DNA from: Norana najaformis
Taxonomy: Eukaryota; Annelida; Clitellata; Crassiclitellata; Hormogastridae
Length of the DNA: 64,000 nucleotides
NCBI GenBank assembly: GCA_964023275.1
Contig: OZ029920.1
Location: forward strand, 5,436,014-5,500,013
Direction of reading: 5' to 3'
Of this stretch, positions 37,601 to 48,539 are shown one piece after another. The number at the start of each line of letters is the position of its first letter. The first letter of the stretch is position 1. The notes beneath the pieces were generated by a model that was not told the DNA's origin, did no database searches, and worked only from the letters and a program-made list of their open reading frames with translations. The translations under genes were made by a program, and so were the position numbers.

Positions 37601-40600
37601 ATGTTTGTATTCAGACACTTATGTGGGTTTCCAGTGCATGTTTGTATTCAGACACTTATGTGGGTTTCCAGTGCATGTTTGTATTCAGACACTTATGTGG
37701 GTTTCCAGTGCATGTTTGTATTCAGACACTTATGTGGGTTTCCAGTGCATGTTTGTATTCAGACACTTATGTGGGTTTCCAGTGCATGTTTGTATTCAGA
37801 CACTTATGTGGGTTTCCAGTGCATGTTTGTATTCAGACACTTATGTGGGTTTCCAGTGCATGTTTGTATTCAGACACTTATGTGGGTTTCCAGTGCATGT
37901 TTGTATTCAGACACTTATGTGGGTTTCCAGTGCATGTTTGTATTCAGACACTTATGTGGGTTTCCAGTGCATGTTTGTATTCAGACACTTATGTGGGTTT
38001 CCAGTGCATGTTTGTATTCAGACACTTATGTGGGTTTCCAGTGCATGTTTGTATTCAGACACTTATGTGGGTTTCCAGTGCATGTTTGTATTCAGACACT
38101 TATGTGGGTTTCCAGTGCATGTTTGTATTCAGACACTTATGTGGGTTTCCAGTGCATGTTTGTATTCAGACACTTATGTGGGTTTCCAGTGCATGTTTGT
38201 ATTCAGACACTTATGTGGGTTTCCAGTGCATGTTTGTATTCAGACACTTATGTGGGTTTCCAGTGCATGTTTGTATTCAGACACTTATGTGGGGTTCCAG
38301 TGCATGTTTGTATTCAGACACTTATGTGGGTTTCCAGTGCATGTTTGTATTCAGACACTTATGTGGGGTTCCAGTGCATGTTTGTATTCAGACACTTATG
38401 TGGGTTTCCAGTGCATGTTTGTATTCAGACACTTATGTGGGGTTCCAGTGCATGTTTGTATTCAGACACTTATGTGGGTTTCCAGTGCATGTTTGTATTC
38501 AGACACTTATGTGGGGTTCCAGTGCATGTTTGTATTCAGACACTTATGTGGGTTTCCAGTGCATGTTTGTATTCAGACACTTATGTGGGGTTCCAGTGCA
38601 TGTTTGTATTCAGACACTTATGTGGGTTTCCAGTGCATGTTTGTATTCAGACACTTATGTGGGGTTCCAGTGCATGTTTGTATTCAGACACTTATGTGGG
38701 TTTCCAGTGCATGTTTGTATTCAGACACTTATGTGGGTTTCCAGTGCATGTTTGTATTCAGACACTTATGTGGGGTTCCAGTGCATGTTTGTATTCAGAC
38801 ACTTATGTGGGTTTCCAGTGCATGTTTGTATTCAGACACTTATGTGGGGTTCCAGTGCATGTTTGTATTCAGACACTTATGTGGGTTTCCAGTGCATGTT
38901 TGTATTCAGACACTTATGTGGGGTTCCAGTGCATGTTTGTATTCAGACACTTATGTAGTGCATTTTAACAACCTCACAAAGACACTGTATATATAAATAT
39001 TCACAAAACCTTATGTATTATGAATGACAACCTGTTTCATTAGGAGCACTGAAGTTAAATGAGAGACTAAGATGATAATCTATGCATTCTAAACAAAACT
39101 GTTATAGTTCCACCCTCTTGTCTTGGCAATTTTTATTGCCAGTTTTATTGTCATTACTATGCTAGTACCACAAGACCATTCACAGAGCCTGCAAGCATAA
39201 GATTATAGACCCAGCGTGCTAGACAGACCACTGTGTCGCGTCTGTTCACTTGCAAATCAGAAGCAATAGGGTTAAGCCAGTGGGGTAGGATTCATATCAG
39301 TGCATCAGCGTTTCTTCGGACTGACTTTCTGGATGTTGACCTGACTGCGGCTTGTTTGATGTGTTGTTGGTTGATGCCGTGTGCCCCGTCGTTAAATTGC
39401 TAATCCAGGGGTGGCACATCTCAAAGTGTTTGCAAATCTAAAACATTAGTCTAACTACCGGTAGCTAATCTATAACCAGTACTTGCTATTTGCTGTTTAG
39501 ATGAAGCATAAAAGGCATGGAACACAATGCATATTGTCAACTATTGTAACCAAAAGCACATTTATTAAAAGCCGCTAAGTGACATGTTAAAAAAGACTAA
39601 GCTTAAGTCAAAATACCAGATGTGGTAACATAAAAAACACTTAACAAAAATTCAGATTTTGGGTGGCAGAGAGCCCCTCCATCCATCAGGTGGCAAATTG
39701 CGTAGTTCACATGGCAGATCGCAAATCACAGGTGCTGGATCTCGGATCTGGCAGGATCCACTGGATGTAATAGCTAATGACATCCCATATTTTCACTTCT
39801 GTGTGACACACTGGCCATCTGGTTGAGCACTCACCTCGTAATACAGAGTGCATGAGTTTGAAGCTTGTCAGTGACCTTCAGCAAGTTCCTTTTGCGCGGT
39901 TGCTTAGTAAACCGTTTATGGCCATTAATAATGCTATGCAAATGCAAGAAATAAGACCGGGAACAATAATGTGAAATGGGATTGGGTGAAGCGGGAAGAG
40001 GAAGAATGTGTAATTGCTGTCTCCATTCCCAAAAAAGTAGGCATTGCTATGCTACAACAAGCTGGACATTTTATTAATCAGCCTCGCTGTTCATTTCCAT
40101 TTTTTCTGCTTTAAATTAGATTTTCAGGTAATTTTTATGTTAATTTCCATTTTGTGGCTTCAGATTTCATTTAATTTTTACATGAATTTTTATTTTACCA
40201 GGCTATTTCATGTCACCAGATAAGGCTGAACATGAGTACAAAGAGGCTGCAAGGGACATTGACAGACATCAACAGGTACCCAACTACATTGCTAGAATCT
40301 AATCTATGACTTCTATAGCGCCATTATCATAATGCACTTAGCATCAATCAGTGTTTACTTCAAGTGAAACGCTTTTAAAAAAATTCTGTATCTGCTGAAG
40401 AAGCGTGGTTGGAATATGATAAGTCTTTTGGAAATCTGAAGCCAGGCTGTGATAGGCAAGCCAGATTAAACTGATGAGTCTAAAGTTTAGACCTGAATGA
40501 CATTTCAGAACAGGCAAATCATTAATCAGAGGGCAACTTGCGGCAAGAGAAATAACCAAAAGCGAAATGTATTGGGAAAATCCATCGTCTGAACCCCACC

Positions 40601-43169
40601 CGTTGAGGGGATTCCCGTTTTGTTCCTGCAGTTAATTATACTTTGCCCTTGCAAAAGGACCACAGGACTGTTTCTACGAATTGTTTAATTAATAGCACAC
40701 ATGTCTATTGCAGTTTTCATGAGAAGTTTTTGATGCTGATCAGATGTCTGACTGAATCGCACAGTGTTGTACCCGGTAGTCGGAGTTTGCTGGGTGTGGT
40801 AACTTGTCGGTTTTTTTATGGGTAAGAGAAGGATTTAGCACTGAAGAGAGGTTAATAAAATTTGACCTTGATGAGGCAACTACTGGTAGCAGATATTTGT
40901 TACTTGCCATATATTTGGTACTTGCCATACGTTTGGTACTTGCCATACATTTGGTACTTACCATATATTTGGTACTTGCCATACATTTGACATGAATAAA
41001 CCATTGTGTCATGCAGTAAGACCAGGCTTCAAGGTGACATGATGGGCCTGGAATAGACTCCATGTAACAATCCTGGATGAGTAGTGCGCTCATGCCTCTG
41101 TCGCCAAGCAGTAGAATCTGGTACCAGTGTAAGCTGGGAAGTAAACAGGATGCCTTGCGACGCATCGACCCCATGTCCAGGACCTTGGGATTCTTCCACT
41201 GCCAGTTGAAGGCTGAAGAGTATGAAGTGAACACCTCCCTAGGTTCCACTAGGAACATGGGAGCTTTACAATTTTTACTTACCTTGCCTTGCTCTTGGTG
41301 CGAAATTTTGTAGCTTTGTAACGGAATAATGGCCAATATGGTTTTTATTGATTTGCAGTTTGTTGATTTTTCAGAGCGATTATTTTGGGTCTCGAGTTAT
41401 CGGCCAATATTTGTCAGCAGCAGCAGTGAAATCGTTTTCTTTGACCCTTATCTGTGAATGGGGTGACAGATCCCAGATCAGCACAGTCCTTATGGCAACA
41501 CATGGGGTAGGCAACTGATTGGGTAGGCAGTTGATGGCATAGGTAGCTGATGGAGTATGTACTGATGGGGTATGCCATAAGTTAAAGGAGGAATGGTATG
41601 TCTTCATTTGCAAGCAACATACCTAAAAATTTGAACCGATATTTGACCCAGTCTAATTCTAATTGATTTATTTTATTTTTATTTTTTTGTTGCATTTATT
41701 ATGCGTGCAAGGTCAGTAAGTCAGAATCTCAGGTGCAAGAGAAATGTGTGATAACAACTCGTCTAGGGTTTTTACACAGAGTCTTCTCAGCAGGCTTGAA
41801 CTGACAATCGTTGAGTGATGCACCCAGTGCACTATTGAATAGTCCACCATGCAACACAATAATCTTACTTATCTGATGTAATGTAACGACTATGGTATCC
41901 TACAATTCTACGAGGATTTTATAGGATCCTTAAAAGCAATGCCAGGCAGAAAGATATTCAAGGTTCCTATGTTTCCACTTGCAATCCAGCTACAAAATGA
42001 GTACACCGACCGTACACTGTCAGTGGAAAGATCAGACGGCGAGGGAGAGGGCTGGCTACCCGCCCTTGTATGCCGAGACTAAGAAAAATGAGCTGACACT
42101 TCATACCCATGGGGGCCTCATGTGGCTAGCATCCCACATGAAATTTTTTTAATGTAATATGTTATATGCCGTTGTCTATTTGTGGAGCAATAAAATGAAA
42201 TGAAATGAAAAAAAATTAAGATTAAGGGATTGCTCTTTTTCTTCTGAAGACGCTGTATAAATTCCAAGTAACACTTTTGTTTAGCACATGTATAAAATTA
42301 ATAGTGCACCATAAAGTTCCTCTAACCTATGATTGTAGCTGCTTGACTTGTAAAGTAAATTGAGCATTTTCATTTATTTAGCTCCATTTTTTTTCAGAAC
42401 ACACTGAGACGTCGATGTTGAATTGTTTTTTGAAGGAAGTGAGTGCAGTTCTTGTGGGGGGACTGTTGGGCCATGTGCTTTGTCTCATCCTAGCGACAGT
42501 GGGTGGCAGTTACCTCGGTCATTTGGTCTCTGTTCGTGCACGTAGGTTGGGTCACGGCTCTACGTGACTGTTTTCTAAGAATATTTTTGATGCCATGTCG
42601 TGATGGATGAGGGCTCTACGTGACTGTTTTCTAGGAGTATTTTTTATGCCATGTTGAGATGGATGAGGGTGGGTGTGGTAGTGATAATGGTGGTTATGGT
42701 GATTAAGATGATGATAAGGCAGAGAAGGATGAAGATGATGATGATCATAAGGAATGAAGATGATGGTGATGATGATGACAATGACGATGATGAAGGTAAT
42801 GCTGTTGATACAACGATGATGAAGGTAATGATGTTGATACGATGATGATGAAGTAATGATGTTGATATTGATGATGATGATGATGATGATGATGACGACG
42901 ACGACGACGATGATGTGGTTGGAAGATGATAATGCTGCCACATCTACTGCAGCTGATGATGATGAAACAAATGTTGTTTGAGAGGAAGCTGTTTAAAGAA
43001 CTGTTGAGAATTGATGAAAGACTAAGTTAATAAGCAGCTGAGTTTTTATTTCAAAGAATATCATTTTAAACGTGAGTCCTTCTGTTTTCTAGTGACAGTA
43101 TCTGGTGGCCTCTTGTTTCTTCTTTATGGATTAACATCTATTCTCAGCGTCTCTGCAGACAGCGACTGA
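34676..43169 (+). CDS. TMEM165: TMEM165/GDT1-family cation transporter, short form
   Basis: Six exons, 34676-34856, 36374-36472, 40202-40275, 41375-41506, 42436-42541 and 43093-43169, join in frame to 222 aa. The UPF0016/GDT1 family carries two copies of an ExGD motif on a pseudo-symmetric six-helix fold and transports Mn2+/Ca2+ against H+ in the Golgi or plasma membrane; human TMEM165 loss impairs glycosylation. Here the first motif is VCSEVGDNTFFIA and the second is ICEWGDRSQIS, followed by VGGLLGHVLC and VTVSGGLLFLLYGLTSIL. The first motif has Asn where TMEM165 has Lys. The protein lacks the long N-terminal leader of human TMEM165 (324 aa) and has a short central loop (PDKAEHEYKEAARDIDRHQQ). 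An in-frame TAA lies 6 bases before the ATG. The exon 5 acceptor (TTTTTTGAAG) was chosen because it restores phase and the family spacing. A weak ATTAAA lies near 43405. Confidence 0.91.
34858..35015. repeat. GAT/GGT/GCT triplet-rich tract directly after exon 1 of TMEM165
   Basis: ATGATG, GGTGGT and CTGCTGCTG runs start at the donor itself (GTATGATGACG). The His-rich minus-strand frame over it is an artefact. Confidence 0.85.
35615..35745 (+). repeat. Dispersed repeat family F (AATAAT-tailed)
   Basis: GACCTGAATGCGGCTTAAAT, CATCAGTTGATGC, TTGTGCATTGAACACTGGTG, TTAGAAATTTCTAA and (TAA)n. Further copies: 39320-39420 (partial), 47905-47975 and 50938-51000. Confidence 0.75.
36600..36790. repeat. 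Dispersed repeat with AAGCGCCACT motif
   Basis: TTTATTAAGCGCCACTGTAT leads into a segment with GGTCAAGGTCCTTGCATGCTG and TACAAGCCGAGTGCTCAGTC. A related piece (GAGCAACTGTATGCTAAGG, TCAAAGGTCCGC) lies at 62395-62440. Confidence 0.45.
36832..37025. repeat. (GTAT)n microsatellite
   Basis: GTAT runs are interrupted by two related TTTTATCATTATGTATG / TTTTTCATCATGTATG segments. It lies in intron 2 of TMEM165. Confidence 0.9.
37511..38957 (+). repeat. 37-bp minisatellite, about 39 copies, in TMEM165 intron 2
   Basis: The unit is GGGTTTCCAGTGCATG followed by TTTGTATTCAGACACTTATGT. Copies differ almost only at position 4 (GGGTTT versus GGGGTT). From about 38289 the two types alternate strictly, with one break near 38700-38735. 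Because 37 = 1 modulo 3 and no stop occurs in any plus frame, three 485-500-codon frames overlap it; they are artefacts. Confidence 0.97.
39795..39875 (+). repeat. tRNA-like SINE head
   Basis: TGGCCATCTGGTTGAGCACT resembles a tRNA D-arm/A-box and GAGTTTGAAGCTTG a decayed B-box, with about 35 bases between. It lies in TMEM165 intron 2. Confidence 0.4.
40900..40992. repeat. 18-bp tandem repeat, about 5 copies
   Basis: TTTGGTACTTGCCATACA repeats with single-base changes. Confidence 0.85.
41065..41230 (+). repeat. Family E copy in TMEM165 intron 3
   Basis: GCCTCTGTCGCCAAGCAGTA, TAAGCTGGGAAGTAAAC and TGTCCAGGACCTTGGGATTC match the repeat at 6320-6425. Confidence 0.75.
41995..42125 (-). repeat. 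Family B copy in TMEM165 intron 4
   Basis: CGACCGTACACTGTCAGTGG, GGCGAGGGAGAGGGCTGGC and CCCTTGTATGCCGAG are the reverse complement of the family B block. Confidence 0.8.
42555..42925. repeat. Short duplication plus (GAT)n tract in TMEM165 intron 5
   Basis: CTCTACGTGACTGTTTTCTA occurs twice (about 42559 and 42612) as part of a 50-60-bp direct repeat. A GATGAT/GACGAC tract follows to 42915. Confidence 0.85.
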
Positions 43170-43184
43170 AGAAGACATTTCCTG

Positions 43185-43280
43185 TTGCATAACCTTTGAC
43201 CCTGTGCAGTTGAACGGAATAACCTTTGACCCTGTGCAGTTGAACTCCGGAATAACCTTTGACCCTGTGCAGTTGAACAC
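43185..43280. repeat. Three-copy 28-31-bp repeat just after the TMEM165 stop
   Basis: Three copies of TAACCTTTGACCCTGTGCAG plus TTGAAC lie in the presumed 3' UTR. Reverse-complemented, each contains GGGTCAAAGGTTA. Confidence 0.9.
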
Positions 43281-44133
43281 CGGTGATCATCTTCACAGGC
43301 AATTCCATCATTATCACTACCACCACCATCATCAAATCAACGTGATTATCAACTTAAAGTGTCCAAAGTGAGAAAGCCCTTTTTTGTATTGAGGCTTTTT
43401 GAATGATTAAATACAGGAAAATTTTGAGAAGATCATTTACATTACCTCAGTTTATATTACATTACTTTGTTTACGTTATGTCTATCTGTACCAGTAAGTA
43501 TATTTAAAGGAACAATTTTCCGTTTAATGTACTTAATGTTTCGTCTGATTCAGTTGAGCACACATACTCTGTTTACCTTGAGTCACAACTGTTTAGATCA
43601 GTCAAATGTCCATGTAAGCAGAATCTTTGTGAAATTCCTAAAAGAAAGGAAAGGTGCTATATAAAGGCCGTGAATGAATGAATGCATGCATTCCAGGACT
43701 TTTGTTAGTAGACACTTGTGATAAGGTTTACATTACCTACTTACATATGTATTTACACAGTTTCTTGTATCATTTGAGTGGTTTAATGCTTGCTTCAGAT
43801 AACGTCCATTCCATATTTGAATTCGAACCCATTTTACCTTTTCCTTTGTTGGACCATCCTTTTGGAACTAACATCCTCTGCATATGTGTTCTATTTCAAC
43901 AGACAAATTTTCGACCTTAATTGACATCTCTGAGTAGTTTTCTTGAAGAGGCACTTATATATTGTTAAATGTATGGTTACTTCTGTTTCGATAATACTCA
44001 CATGTGCAGTGCTTTTGAGAGGTACTTTAAAGGCGTTATATTAAATAGTTTAATCTGGATATATTTGTATGTTGCATGCTTGAGTATAGTTATTATATAA
44101 TGTGTAATTGTTTATAATTAATATAATTATTAG

Positions 44134-44399
44134 CAGTGCTTATTTCAGACGGAACGCTCTGGAACGTCGTTCCGGCACCTTTTTTCGGCTAATAAAAAAT
44201 AATTTAGTTTTTAATAAAAGAATTGTGTTACTAAGTTATTTTAATTATGTAATGTAATGTAACTTATTTTAATTCAGTTTCAGTGTTTACAACTTTACAC
44301 TGTTTTCAGTGTTTATTGATTGATAAATATAATGAAATGTTAGCACAAAATTCCATTTTTATCCAGTTCTGGAATCTTATTTTCTAGAAAAAAGCACTG
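44134..44399. mobile_element. hAT-like MITE, 266 bp
   Basis: It starts CAGTGCTTATTTCAG and ends CTAGAAAAAAGCACTG, giving imperfect terminal inverted repeats with the CAGTG/CACTG ends common to hAT elements. The flanks ATTATTAG (left) and ATTGTTCG (right) could be a decayed 8-bp target duplication. There is no coding sequence inside. Confidence 0.6.
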
Positions 44400-44999
44400 A
44401 TTGTTCGGTCCCTCTATTGCATGCAACAAATTATGCCAAATTGCTTCTGTTTTCACTTGATACAGCATTTGGATACAGCAAAATGAGATGCTCCAGTATG
44501 TGGCTCTTATTGAAAGAACCTGATGTGAATTACTGTTTTGAAGTTAAACGATGAGAGGTGTTCATAATAGTTACTGACGTTAAAAGCTTTTCCAGTGTTA
44601 GTATCTTTTCTACTGGCTTATTTTTATGAATTTTTTCTAATGGATATCAAATGTGATAACTTATTTCTACATTGCTAGCTCAGTGATTTTGAATACGACG
44701 TAGCTTATGTAGTGAGATTCATCCGTAGTATGTAGTGTTTTGCCAGCTAACTTGTTATTGAGCAATTTGTTGTGTTATTTAGGCTATTTAGTTGATTTGT
44801 TGTTACAGGGGGTTTAAATCTTTCATCCAGGGCAGAAGGAGTAGCTGTACAGAACCCTGCACATGTTCATGTATATCACCCTTTTTTGACCTTGGCCGTG
44901 CTATTGTGCTATATAAATCATCTTATTTTTATTGTTATTAATAAAGATGTTTCAAGATTTCTACTTCGTTGGCACCTCCTGGTGATCTCAGCTGTAAAA

Positions 45000-45110
45000 T
45001 GAATACACTGGTTGTACACTGTCAGCGGGAAGACCGGATGCGAGGGAGAGAACTGGCAACCCGCCCTCATATGCTGAGGTTAAGAAAATGAAGTCGCTAA
45101 CACTTTGTAC
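45000..45110 (-). repeat. Family B copy
   Basis: GGTTGTACACTGTCAGCGGG, GCGAGGGAGAGAACTGGC and CCCTCATATGCTGAGG are the reverse complement of the family B block. Confidence 0.8.
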
Positions 45111-45164
45111 GCTTGGCTGCCGTTTGAGGTTGGCATAAGGGACTGTGATCCTACCTTGGCAGGT

Positions 45165-45250
45165 GATTTGTTAGGGTGACACAGTGGCTGATTGGCAATG
45201 CATCTGCCATTGATCTCTGCACCTGGGGTTTGAATCTCAGTGCGTTTCAA
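45165..45250 (+). repeat. tRNA-derived SINE head
   Basis: GGGTGACACAGTGGCTGATT gives an A-box-like stretch and GGGGTTTGAATCTCAG a B-box-like stretch. A related GTGACACAGTGGTCGACGG lies at 24037-24055. Confidence 0.5.
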
Positions 45251-45364
45251 TGTCAAGCCATAAGAAAAAGTTTTCCATTTATTGGGTTGCTGTTGTTAAT
45301 TTTCACTTCAGCCGAAAAGGGTGCTCACTTTCCATAAGCGCTTGAAATCTGTACTTTTTTTGCC

Positions 45365-45690
45365 AAGTATGAGCTTCACACAAAGCTGAGGTTCTTTGGA
45401 CATGTTATGAGATCAGACGAATTAGAAAAAGAAATGATGCTGGCTTGTGGAGAGGGAAAGAGGAAACAAGGGAGACCAAGGAAAACATGGATGGACAAGA
45501 TACACGAAGCAACTGGAATGAACTTGGCACAACTAAGGGACGCGACATTGGAAAGAAAGAAATGGAGAAGATTGATCATGACGGTCGCTTGAGCTCAAAG
45601 AGCTGACAGCACAAGGTGACAAGGTGATGGGCTTGGAGCATCTCTGTGTAGGTATCTTGGAGGGGCGTTATATAAAGACTCTGAATGAAT
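45365..45690 (+). mobile_element. 3' end of an RTE/I-like LINE (C-terminal ORF2 fragment)
   Basis: The frame reads KLRFFGHVMRSDELEKEM, GRPRKTWMDKI and ERKKWRRLIMTVA before the stop at about 45590. This FGHVMR...GRPRKTW...WR block is the typical C-terminal end of many non-LTR retrotransposon ORF2 proteins. The tail has GCGTTATATAAAGACTCTG and (GAAT)n. A similar tail, GTGCTATATAAAGGCCGTG, lies at 43650-43685. Confidence 0.8.
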
Positions 45691-45754
45691 GACTGCATCC
45701 TAGCCCAGGATGTAAATTTAGTTCATAGACACAGTGTGATAGCTGAGTGTTTTT

Positions 45755-46010
45755 GTTACCTATTTACGTATGTGTGTAAATGTTTTTCTATGGTCCTATT
45801 TACTTATGTATGTAAATGTTTTCCTGTGGTCCTATTTACGTATGTATGTAAATGTTTTTCTATGGTCCTATTTACGTATGTATGTAAATGTGATCCTATT
45901 TACGCATGTATGTAAATGTTTTTCTGTGGCCCTATTTACGTATGTATGTAAATGTTTTTCTATGGACCTATTTACATAGGTATGTAAATATTTTTCTGTG
46001 GTCCTTGCAT
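45755..46010 (+). repeat. 36-39-bp minisatellite, about 6 copies
   Basis: TTTACGTATGTATGTAAATG plus TTTTTCTATGGTCCTA recurs with small changes. One copy is shortened to ATGTGATCCTA. Confidence 0.92.
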
Positions 46011-46150
46011 AGTCTCAGCCATGCTCTTTTTTCAACGAATTTATCTGGTTATATCCCTCATCATCGCTACCCGTTTGAATGGACGCCACACCAATTTAGG
46101 TCTCGTTATGTATGGACCGTTCTAGCCCAAGTTGTAAAGTTAGTCATGAT
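46010..46150 (-). repeat. Family A copy
   Basis: ACCCGTTTGAATGGACGCC, GGTCTCGTTATGTATGGACC and CCATGCTCTTTTTTCAACG are in the family A order, reversed. Confidence 0.65.
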
Positions 46151-46217
46151 CAGTAGGCTATGTGAACCACCTTCCTCTTGATGTATTCATGCTGAGTCAG
46201 CATGATTGTAAATCTGC

Positions 46218-46253
<36 letters not shown>

Positions 46254-46616
46254 TCCTTAAGTTGTGCCATAATTATTTACTGAAGACAAGTGCAAATTCA
46301 GGTGCTGGACATATAATGCCCCACCATCTGATTTTGGGGCATGACCCTTCTCTGGATTCGCTGGTTACTGATGATAATTTATTAATGGCTTTATTGAAAA
46401 TTTATTAGAAGGTTTTTTTGAAGATGTTTGGTGGGTTTTATTAAAAAAACTTTTTGGCTGTAGTTGAATCATTCCAGACGTTGTAATTGTTGTTGTTATG
46501 AAGTGCATAATAAGAATATTTTTAACAGAAAAATATCCCACAAGGAAGTCACAAGGGTCAGCCTTTATAAGCCTTGTGCAGTTGAATACTGGTAATCAAC
46601 AATTTTTAATGATATT

Positions 46617-47115
46617 GTGGTGTCTGTCTGTCTGTCTGTCTGTGTCACCGACTGTCTGCCTGGTTATTTGCATATATATGCCTGCAGGCATGTTTGTCAT
46701 TTTCTGTCTGTCTGTATGTGTTTGTCTGTGTGTGTCTGTTTCTGCCCATTTATCTCTGTCCATTTGTGTTTCTCCCTCTGTTTATGTCTTGACTCTCCGT
46801 CTTCAGTTGTGTTTTTAACTCTCTGTCTGTATCTCTCCGTGTGTGTTTGTGTCTCTGTCTGTATCTCTCCGTGTGTGTTTGTGTCTCTGTCTGTATCTCT
46901 CTGTGTGTGTTTGTGTCTCTGTCTGTATCTCTCCATGTGTGTTTGTGTCTCTGTCTGTATCTCTCCGTGTGTGTTTGTGTCTCTGTCTGTATCTCTCCGT
47001 GTGTGTTTGTGTCTCTGTCTGTATCTCTCCGTGTGTGTTTGTGTCTCTGTCTGTATCTCTCCATGTGTGTTTGTGTCTCTGTCTGTATCTCTCCGTGTGT
47101 GTTTGTTTCTTTCCT
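46617..47115. repeat. TCTG microsatellite and 32-bp minisatellite
   Basis: Short (TCTG)n tracts precede nine copies of CTGTATCTCTCCGTGTGTGT plus TTGTGTCTCTGT (46820-47110). The C in CTCCGTG varies between copies (CTCCATG, CTCTGTG). Plus and minus frames across it are artefacts. Confidence 0.95.
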
Positions 47116-47384
47116 TTCGTATCTCTATCTCTGGCCTTTTTTGTCTGTTTCTCTCCATTTGTATGGTTATGTATGTCTGTGACCATTGCCACCTGTGCTC
47201 TAAAGCCAGTTAATTCTGGTATAGTAATTAACGGTTCATTGATTGTAGTCAGGCCATACAAGTCGTTATGCCTCGCTATGAGTCGCTGATTTTTAAGGTC
47301 CAATTCCAGTGCCTCAGCCAAAAAATCCAATGCTTTACTCTCAGTGGCTTGTACTGCTCTTTACATCACCTGGAACTGGACCCT

Positions 47385-47490
47385 TCCTGCCTGTCGATTT
47401 TGTTTTGACGGAGTGCCTGCAAATAAGCTGGTTCCCGCTACTTGGCTTTCTTTGGGCGTTGTAGAATTCTAGAGTTTATGATTTTATCTT
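47385..47490 (+). repeat. Family D copy
   Basis: CTGTCGATTTTGTTTTGACG, AATAAGCTGGTTCCCGCTA and GGGCGTTGTAGAATTCTAGAG. Confidence 0.75.
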
Positions 47491-47689
47491 AAGTGTGTTA
47501 CGGTCTTAATTTATGACTTTTGTTCCTTGAATGCTAAATGCACAGTGGGTTTCTTTAGTCAGTTGTTCACGTTTTTCTGAAAACACTGTAAAGAAATGGG
47601 ATGCAAAATTTAACACCTTTGAGAGATTCTTAGAAAGCGCTTTATATTTATCTAAATACAGGCACATGTACATGCAGATGTGCATATTG

Positions 47690-47975
47690 TAATAGTAATT
47701 GTAATTGTAATCTGACATTTATAAAGCGCCACTTCAAGAATAGACTCATCAGAAGCGCTCCCGTATATCTAGACAGGCATACCAATTTACATACATGGAT
47801 ACATTTATATATATACACATGCATACATTCATGCATACATACACACATACATGCACATGTATATATTTATATACATACAAGTGTAAATGTGTGCATATAT
47901 TGTGCCATCAGTTGATGCCTTGTGTATTAGACACTGAGTCTCTAGATGTTTCTAATTAATAATAATAAAAATAAT
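47690..47975. repeat. ATTACA-type tail, ATAC microsatellite and family F copy
   Basis: TAATTGTAATTGTAATC, then CATTTATAAAGCGCCACTTC (47700-47735). ATACATAC tracts follow at 47780-47890. A family F copy with CATCAGTTGATGCCTTGTG and TAATAATAA is at 47905-47975. Confidence 0.7.
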
Positions 47976-48000
47976 ACAGACAGACCTATACACATACAAA

Positions 48001-48196
<196 letters not shown>

Positions 48197-48539
48197 AAGA
48201 TCTGTCCTGAAGTAAGGCAGCTTTCTGTTGATTGTTTGAAGACCGTTTGATAATGTTGGGTTGATAAATTGTGAGTTACGTCTTTTCGAGAGACATCGTC
48301 TTAAAAATCTGACCATTTTGTTGTAATCTCTCGCACGTCAAAGAGATAAAGCTGTCAATGTTTATAAAGAGGATCTTATGTCTCATGCGATTTCACGCTT
48401 ATCATCTCGATATGATGGCGTCGTTAAATAAACGTATCAATCTCATGCAGTGATAAGGACTCTTAGCATGCTAACATGTTAATCTCTTCAAACTATTCAC
48501 TTAATTATGAGCTTTTTTAAACATTTTATTGGCAGCCCG

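Noticed and set aside
37466..38996. Three overlapping open frames of 485-500 codons
   Set aside because: They are the three plus-strand frames of a 37-bp stop-free minisatellite. Length arises from the repeat, and the region is an intron of the TMEM165 gene.
40740..41336. 198-codon minus-strand frame sharing NPKVLD and LLPSL with a frame at 6189-6437
   Set aside because: The similarity comes from the dispersed family E repeat present at both places. The frames are not otherwise conserved and the first lies in a TMEM165 intron.
42397..42435. Earlier acceptor (TTTTTTTTCAG) for TMEM165 exon 5
   Set aside because: It is a better-looking acceptor, but its phase does not fit the previous exon and would insert residues inside a conserved block. 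The GAAG acceptor at 42435 restores both phase and spacing. Use of the upstream site in some transcripts is not excluded.
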